Source: Streptomyces sp. V3I8
GTDB lineage: Bacteria; Actinomycetota; Actinomycetes; Streptomycetales; Streptomycetaceae
NCBI RefSeq assembly: GCF_030817535.1
Contig: NZ_JAUSZL010000002.1
Location: 3,348,001 to 3,412,000, forward strand
DNA length: 64,000 nucleotides
Reading direction: 5' to 3'
How positions within the stretch are numbered: the stretch's first letter is position 1; each line of letters begins with the position of its first letter. Below, piece after piece: positions 59,793 through 64,000 of the stretch. Below the pieces are notes generated by a model. The model had not been told where the DNA came from and did no database searches. It saw only the letters and a list, made by a program, of their open reading frames with translations. Position numbers and translations under genes: made by a program.

Positions 59793-60638
59793 ATGCGTAC
59801 AACGGGCATGAGGATGTCGGTCGCGGCGACGACCGCGGTGGCGGCGGTGGCCGCGCTCGCGGCCATGAGCGGCTGCACCATCCAGACCGCCGACCAGGCG
59901 GGCAGGTCACCGGCCGGTACGTCGTCGGTTCCGGCCGGCCGCTCCCCCGCCGGCCCCGACGACGCGAAGCCCTCGAAGCGGCCGGAGCCCGCCGGGCAGC
60001 CGGCGTCCAGAATCCTGTGGTCGTCGGGCGACCGGGGCGCGGAGGTACGGGAGCTGCAGGCCCGGCTGCGTCAGGTCCAGTGGCTCTACCAGGGACCGAC
60101 GGGCACGTACGACGCCTCGACGACCGCCGCGGTACGGGGCTTCCAGGGCAAACGGGGCCTGCCGCAGACCGGCTCGACGGACTCGGTGACCTGGCGGCGG
60201 CTGCTCGGGATGACCCGCGAACCGGGCAAGTGGGACCTGTACGCGTCGGGCGGCCAGCCGGCCGCGCGGCCGGACCCGCGCTGCATGACGGGCCGGGTGA
60301 TGTGCATCAGCAAGACCAGCCGCACCCTGCGCTGGATGATCGACGGCCGTACGGTCTCGACGATGGAGGTGCGCTTCGGCACGGAGTACACCCCCACCCG
60401 GGAGGGCGTCTTCGACGTCTACTTCAAGTCGCGCCATCACGTGTCGACGCTCTACGACTCACCCATGCCGTACGCGATGTTCTTCAGCGGCGGCCAGGCG
60501 GTCCACTACTCCGAGAACTTCGCGGCGACGGGCTACTACGGAGGCTCGCACGGCTGCGTGAACGTCCGCGACAAGGGAAAGATCTCGGCACTGTTCTCGC
60601 AGGTGAGGAACGGTGACAAGGTCGTCGTCTACTGGTGA
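59793..60638 (+). CDS. L,D-transpeptidase lipoprotein with peptidoglycan-binding domain
   Basis: 281 residues. Signal peptide with a lipobox-like MSGC (Cys about residue 28) and a Pro/Ser linker. Peptidoglycan-binding domain 1 at about residues 75-130 (SSGDRGAEVRELQARLRQVQWL, TAAVRGFQGKRGLPQTG). YkuD L,D-transpeptidase domain to the end, with the catalytic SHGCVNVRDKGK (Cys about residue 258). GGGGAG five bases before the ATG. Makes 3-3 crosslinks or anchors proteins in the cell wall. Confidence 0.92.
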   Translation: MRTTGMRMSVAATTAVAAVAALAAMSGCTIQTADQAGRSPAGTSSVPAGRSPAGPDDAKPSKRPEPAGQPASRILWSSGDRGAEVRELQARLRQVQWLYQGPTGTYDASTTAAVRGFQGKRGLPQTGSTDSVTWRRLLGMTREPGKWDLYASGGQPAARPDPRCMTGRVMCISKTSRTLRWMIDGRTVSTMEVRFGTEYTPTREGVFDVYFKSRHHVSTLYDSPMPYAMFFSGGQAVHYSENFAATGYYGGSHGCVNVRDKGKISALFSQVRNGDKVVVYW

Positions 60639-60664
60639 CGCGCCCTCGGCGGGAGAGGTGAGCG

Positions 60665-60703
60665 GGCGCGGGCGGGACCGGGGGAACGTGTCCCGCCCGC
60701 GCC
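60665..60703. terminator. Terminator hairpin
   Basis: Perfect 14-bp GC stem (60665-60678 with 60690-60703), 11-base loop, between the convergent transpeptidase and anti-sigma-like genes. Confidence 0.8.
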
Positions 60704-60772
60704 TGTGTGCACCGAGCCGTGGGTACGGGGGGAACCCCGGCTCGTGCGCCAGCCGATGACCAGTCGGCTCGT

Positions 60773-61990
60773 TCAGTACTGCGTCGGGACGGCTGAAAAC
60801 GTCACACCCGCCCGGTGCCCCCGGCCGCCCTGATCCTCCTGGCCGCCCCGGTCACCCTTGAACGTGCCCGGACCCGTGTGGCCGCGGTCGCCGCCGCGGT
60901 CCTTGCCGTCGCCCCCGGCGCCGGCCCCGGCACCGCCGCCGGCGCCCCCGCCCTGGCCGTCCTGGCCGCCGTCGCCGTTCCTGCCGTCGCCGTCCTCGCT
61001 TCGGCCGCCGCGCCCGGACCCGACGCCGCTCCAGTCGTCGTCGGAGCCCTTGCGGTCCCCGTTCTTCAGCAGGCCCTTGCAGTACTCGTCGACCTGGGCG
61101 GCGCCGTGGGCCGCGTCCTCCAGGGTGCGTCTGCGCCCCGGGGCGAGGTCCTCGCCGTCGCGGTGGTCGCGGCAGGCGGCGGCGAGCCCGGCCGACCGCT
61201 GACCCGGCCGGCCGGCCCGTCCGGAGTCCTCGGAGCCGGGCTGCGTGCCCGTGCCCGGGTCCGTGTCGTCCTCCGCCCCTGCGCTCGGGGCCGCGCCCCC
61301 GGCCGTCGGCGCGCCGGCGCCGCCGGACCGCGGGTCGTCGCCGTCGGTCCCGGCGGGGGACGGGGTGCGCGACGGACGGTCCGGGGTGACGGCCGCCGTC
61401 GCGGAGGCGCCGGATTCCGGTTCCTCGCCGCCGAAGGCGAGGACACCGGCGGTCGCGGCCGCGGCGACCCCGCCGATCATCCCGGCGGCGAGCGCCGCGG
61501 CGAGGCCGTATCGCACCGGGCGGCCCCAGAGCGACGGGACGCGGCGCTCCCGGCCGGGGCCGCCGAGCCGGACCAGGCCCGCGTCCAGGGAGGTGCCCGG
61601 TGCCGGGGTCCGGGGGAGGGCGACGGTGTTCGTACGGGCGTGCGGTCCACGGTCCGGCTGCCCGGTCCGCCCGTACTGTCCCGCCCGGCCCGCCTGTCCG
61701 GTCGGCTCGGCCTGCCCTGCCGCCTTGCCGTCCCGGCCGGTGCGCGCGGTGCGGAAGGCGGCCAACGCAGCCTCCTCACCGGGGAGTTCGGTATCGGCGG
61801 ACGGGGTGCCTGCGGTCGTCGCGATCAGGGCGTCGAATGCTCCGGAGAGCCGGTCGGCCTGGGCGCGGACGCCTGCGTCGGCGGTTTCGAGCGGCTCTCC
61901 GCGCAGCAGTCGTTCCGCGGTGTCGCGGTCCAGCCACCGGCCGGGGGCCCGGGGACCGTCCCCCGGGAAGACGCAGCGCTCGTCGGCCAT
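60773..61990 (-). CDS. Membrane anti-sigma-like protein with two-Cys ectodomain and Gly/Asp-rich tail
   Basis: 405 residues. Cytoplasmic N-terminal 165 residues (ERLLRGEPLETADAGVRAQADRLSGAFDALI; ALAAFRTART), one membrane helix (YGLAAALAAGMIGGVAAAATAGVLAF), a Pro/Thr/Ser linker, then a small region with two cysteines (LAAACRDHRDGEDLAPGRRRTLEDAAHGAAQVDEYCKGLLK split around residues 310-345), and a tail of about 65 residues very rich in Gly and Asp. Start overlaps the sigma-factor stop (TGATG). The arrangement says anti-sigma factor, though no zinc motif is present. Paralogue of 63045-63866. Confidence 0.82.
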   Translation of the reverse strand: MADERCVFPGDGPRAPGRWLDRDTAERLLRGEPLETADAGVRAQADRLSGAFDALIATTAGTPSADTELPGEEAALAAFRTARTGRDGKAAGQAEPTGQAGRAGQYGRTGQPDRGPHARTNTVALPRTPAPGTSLDAGLVRLGGPGRERRVPSLWGRPVRYGLAAALAAGMIGGVAAAATAGVLAFGGEEPESGASATAAVTPDRPSRTPSPAGTDGDDPRSGGAGAPTAGGAAPSAGAEDDTDPGTGTQPGSEDSGRAGRPGQRSAGLAAACRDHRDGEDLAPGRRRTLEDAAHGAAQVDEYCKGLLKNGDRKGSDDDWSGVGSGRGGRSEDGDGRNGDGGQDGQGGGAGGGAGAGAGGDGKDRGGDRGHTGPGTFKGDRGGQEDQGGRGHRAGVTFSAVPTQY

Positions 61991-62664
61991 CACATGTCCT
62001 TCTGCGTCCGCGACGGCGTACGCGTCACACCGGCGGACGTCACCGCGCGGGTACGCGGCTCTTCGTGCGAGGGTCGCTGCGGGGGGACCGAACTCAGCGA
62101 GCCCGCAGATTCCGGATCCGCGCCGAGCAGCTCCGCGAGGCGTTTGAGACCGCGGTGCGCCGCCGTGCGGACGGCGCCGGGCCGTTTGCCGAGGGTGTCC
62201 GCGGCGGTCTTCGCGTCGAGGCCGACGACGACGCGCAGCACGACGGCCTCCGCCTGGTCCTGCGGGAGCTGGGCGATGAGGGAGAGGGTGCGGCCGGTGG
62301 CGAGGGCCTCGATGGCCTCGCCCGCGGTGTCGGACTCGGCCGCCCTGCCGGTGAGTTCGGTCTCGTCGCCGCCTATGGCGGGGCGCCGGCCGCGCATGCG
62401 GATGTGGTCGAGCGCGCGGTTGCGGGCTATCCGGGCCGCCCACCCGCGGAACCGGTCCGCGTCCCCGCTGAACCGCTCCAGGTCCCGGGCTATCTGCAGC
62501 CAGGCCTCGGACGTCACGTCCTCGGCGTCCGGATCGCCGACCAGTGTCCTCACGTACCCCAGGAGCCGTGGATGCACGGCTCGGTACACAGTCCGGAACG
62601 CGGTCTCGTCCCCGTACTGTGCGGCAAGCACCGCGGCGGTCAGCTCCGCGTCGTCCCCCAGCAC
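61990..62664 (-). CDS. ECF sigma factor
   Basis: About 224 residues from the GTG with AAGGGG just upstream; an ATG at 62766 would add 34 Arg-rich residues. Region 2: AVLAAQYGDETAFRTVYRAVHPRLLGYVRTLVGDPDAEDVTSEAWLQIARDL and FRGWAARIARNRALDHIRMRGRR. Region 4: LPQDQAEAVVLRVVVGLDAKTAADTLGKRPGAVRTAAHRGLKRLAELLG. C-terminal 45 residues are disordered. Upstream at 62825-62840 is an inverted repeat GCAAC-N6-GTTGC. Co-translated with the membrane protein gene; its likely partner. Confidence 0.9.
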   Translation of the reverse strand: MLGDDAELTAAVLAAQYGDETAFRTVYRAVHPRLLGYVRTLVGDPDAEDVTSEAWLQIARDLERFSGDADRFRGWAARIARNRALDHIRMRGRRPAIGGDETELTGRAAESDTAGEAIEALATGRTLSLIAQLPQDQAEAVVLRVVVGLDAKTAADTLGKRPGAVRTAAHRGLKRLAELLGADPESAGSLSSVPPQRPSHEEPRTRAVTSAGVTRTPSRTQKDM

Positions 62665-63044
62665 CGCGCCCCTTATTGCGCCCAGCCGGCGCCGCTCTCG
62701 CGGACCGGGCCCTCTGCGTCGTGGCCTCTCGATCGGTCGATCGACGGTTGCGGTCCTGCCCCGCATCCGGCGCGAAATGCACGTTACGGCTTGAAACCGG
62801 GGCGCGTCCACGTCCGTACAATGTGCAACTAACTCGTTGCGGCGTGGGTGTGACACAAAACGCACCGTCGGCGCTGAGGAGAGTACGGGCCGCCGCGCGG
62901 CCCGTGCCGCGCGACGGCCGGGGCCTCTCCTGTGGGGGGTGGCGGCTCCGGCCGTTGCCATCGGCGGCCGTTGCCATCGGCGCGAGCGCCCGCCCCGCGG
63001 TTTTGGCCGCCTGTGCTCCGGGCGCTCCTCCCGCTCGCCGCGTC
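62665..63044. other. Intergenic region between the two sigma modules
   Basis: 380 bases. 62760-62870 is less GC-rich and should hold the promoter for the sigma gene at 62664; it includes GCAAC-N6-GTTGC (62825-62840). The remainder (62880-63040) is GC-rich and shows no coding signal or clear terminator for the upstream gene. Confidence 0.4.
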
Positions 63045-63866
63045 CTACGTGTTCTTCGGGTCCTTCGTGGCTCCCTTGCCGCCGGAGGACTTCGAAACTT
63101 TGGCCGGTTTACTCGGCTTGATGTCGCCGGTGTCCTTCTTCTCCTTCTTCTCCTTTTCCTTCTTCTCCTTCTTCTCCGTCGAGCCGTTCGACGCCTTCGC
63201 CTTCTTGGGCTCCTTCGACTTCTTGGCCTTCTTGGGCTCCTTCAACTGAGCGGCGCAGTAGGCCTCGACGTCGTCCGCGCCGCCCGCGGCCCGGATCAGG
63301 CGCTGCCAGGCGGCCGGGTCGAGGACCTTGCCGTTCTTCCCGGCGGACTCGTACGCGCGGCAGTGCGCCTCGGTGTCCTGCGCGGCGGCGGGGCGGTCGG
63401 AGGAACCGCCGGGACCGCCGGTGGTTCCCGGCGCGGACGGGCCGGGCGTACCGGTACCGGCGCCGGGGCGGGGACCGGCCGGGGCGCTGCTCGACGGCCG
63501 GGGCCGGTCCCGCCCGGCCCCCTCGTGGTGTGCCCCCATGCCCGGGATGCCCGGGCCGATGGCCGCGAAGGCCACCCCGCCGAGCGCCGCGCCCGCCGCC
63601 AGTGCGACCAGCGTCGTCCGCACCGGCCACCCGCGGCGCCGCTCCCCGGCGGGCCGCCAGTCGTCCCGCCGCCGCGTCCGGACCGCCCCGTGCGTTCCCC
63701 GGTCCCGCGCCCGCCGGAACGCGGCGAGCGCCCGTTCCTCGGCTCCGGGGTCCACCGCGCCGTCGCGCACGGCGCCGGCGAGCAGTGCGGCGAGGCGGGA
63801 GCCGTCGTCCTGCTGTCCACCCATGTCCGAGTCCGCCTCGCCGGCCGAGCGCCGCTCGTCCTTCAT
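63045..63866 (-). CDS. Membrane anti-sigma-like protein with two-Cys ectodomain and Lys-rich tail
   Basis: 273 residues with the same architecture as 60773-61990: cytoplasmic part with EERALAAFRRARDRG, one helix (VRTTLVALAAGAALGGVAFAAI), Pro/Gly linker, two-Cys segment (EAHCRAYESAGKNGKVLDPAAWQRLIRAAGGADDVEAYCAAQLK split over residues 165-215), and then a tail of about 60 residues dominated by Lys and Glu (KEPKKAKKSKEPKKAK, EKKEKKEKEKKEKK). Start overlaps the stop of the truncated sigma gene by four bases. No zinc-binding motif. Confidence 0.82.
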   Translation of the reverse strand: MKDERRSAGEADSDMGGQQDDGSRLAALLAGAVRDGAVDPGAEERALAAFRRARDRGTHGAVRTRRRDDWRPAGERRRGWPVRTTLVALAAGAALGGVAFAAIGPGIPGMGAHHEGAGRDRPRPSSSAPAGPRPGAGTGTPGPSAPGTTGGPGGSSDRPAAAQDTEAHCRAYESAGKNGKVLDPAAWQRLIRAAGGADDVEAYCAAQLKEPKKAKKSKEPKKAKASNGSTEKKEKKEKEKKEKKDTGDIKPSKPAKVSKSSGGKGATKDPKNT

Positions 63867-64000
63867 CCCGACTCCCCCGGCGTCCTGGGCACGTCATCCG
63901 TCACAGCATCGGCCCCGAGGTGCCGGGCCAGGCGCTTGAGGCCCCGGTGGGCGGCGGTGCGTACCGCGCCGGGGCGTTTGCCGAGGACACGCGCGGCCGT
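63863..64000 (-). CDS. ECF sigma factor, C-terminal fragment (cut by window end)
   Basis: The last 45 codons of a sigma factor: TAARVLGKRPGAVRTAAHRG, then LKRLARHLGADAV and a short tail. Nearly identical in the region 4 helix-turn-helix to the complete sigma factor at 61990-62664, so the two sigma/membrane-protein modules arose by duplication. The rest lies beyond position 64000. Confidence 0.88.
   Translation of the reverse strand, partial: TAARVLGKRPGAVRTAAHRGLKRLARHLGADAVTDDVPRTPGESG

Noticed and set aside
60815..62794. Long plus-strand frame opposite the sigma/anti-sigma genes
   Set aside because: Ala/Val/Gly-rich mirror of a biased minus-strand gene; the minus strand has clear sigma-factor motifs and coupling.
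1..64000. tRNA, rRNA or riboswitch genes
   Set aside because: No cloverleaf with a conserved TTCRA arm, rRNA-like block or known riboswitch core was recognised on either strand by eye; a covariance search would be decisive.

Overview
The window is a stretch of high-GC (about 72 percent) linear-chromosome core from a Streptomyces species. The evidence is codon and GC bias, GTG starts, leaderless promoters, and clear Streptomyces gene sets: accE/maf/accA2, the afsQ1-afsQ2-sigQ antibiotic-control locus, deoD/deoC/add/deoA/cdd, a BldB/WhiJ-type XRE-DUF397 pair and a sialic-acid-like cell-wall sugar cluster. No tRNA, rRNA, CRISPR, IS element or prophage was seen. The order accE-maf-accA, lpdA-deoD-pmm and add-deoA-cdd also resembles, from memory, the Rv3280-Rv3315c part of Mycobacterium tuberculosis, so much of this is old actinobacterial backbone.

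Layout. 1-4.9 kb: acyl-CoA carboxylase epsilon and biotin subunits, a secreted serine protease, a 42-residue membrane protein and Maf. 4.9-8.9 kb: TetR and DeoR regulators, a flavoprotein reductase and a gamma-glutamylcyclotransferase-like protein. 8.9-18.5 kb: purine nucleoside phosphorylase, sugar-phosphate mutase, two membrane/PH-like proteins, deoxyribose-phosphate aldolase and two aldehyde-dehydrogenase genes. 18.5-25.7 kb: uridine kinase and the SigQ/AfsQ1/AfsQ2/lipoprotein locus, VanZ-like, PspC and secreted proteins. 25.7-36 kb: adenosine deaminase, an Asp-type alpha/beta hydrolase, two regulator-exporter pairs (TetR/MFS and LysR/MFS), an XRE-DUF397 pair, an ECF sigma factor with a SnoaL-like tail, a STAS protein and an AEC transporter. 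36-45.3 kb: a nucleoside uptake and catabolism block (ABC ATPase, two permeases, cdd, deoA, and two separate BmpA-type binding lipoproteins). 45.5-47.8 kb: M20 amidohydrolase and a methyltransferase. 47.9-56.6 kb: two divergent operons for a nonulosonic-acid (sialic acid/Kdn-type) cell-surface polymer. 56.5-60.7 kb: TetR/FAD-monooxygenase pair, LysE exporter, L,D-transpeptidase. 60.8-64 kb: two tandem ECF-sigma/membrane-protein modules, the second cut by the window end.

The strongest system-level signal is a nucleoside regulon. A 12-bp palindrome, CTACGCGCGTAG, or a one-sided variant TAACGCGCGTAG, occurs six times in 64 kb, each time in the promoter of a nucleoside gene or operon: deoD, deoC, add, the ABC-cdd-deoA operon, and both bmpA genes. 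Together these encode uptake, deamination, phosphorolysis, sugar-phosphate isomerisation (probably by the mutase next to deoD), aldol cleavage and acetaldehyde oxidation. The DeoR-family gene in the same neighbourhood is a candidate regulator, but this is an inference.

Other notable points: an array of five NTCAC half-sites at exact 11-bp spacing in front of afsQ1; a catalytically dead, internally deleted aldehyde dehydrogenase that carries the C-terminal tail its active neighbour lacks; a NeuB without the usual C-terminal antifreeze-like domain beside a NeuA-phosphatase fusion; paired sigma/anti-sigma-like modules with a shared two-cysteine ectodomain and oppositely charged tails; and many promoters whose -10 box sits 6-8 bases before the start codon, implying leaderless mRNAs.
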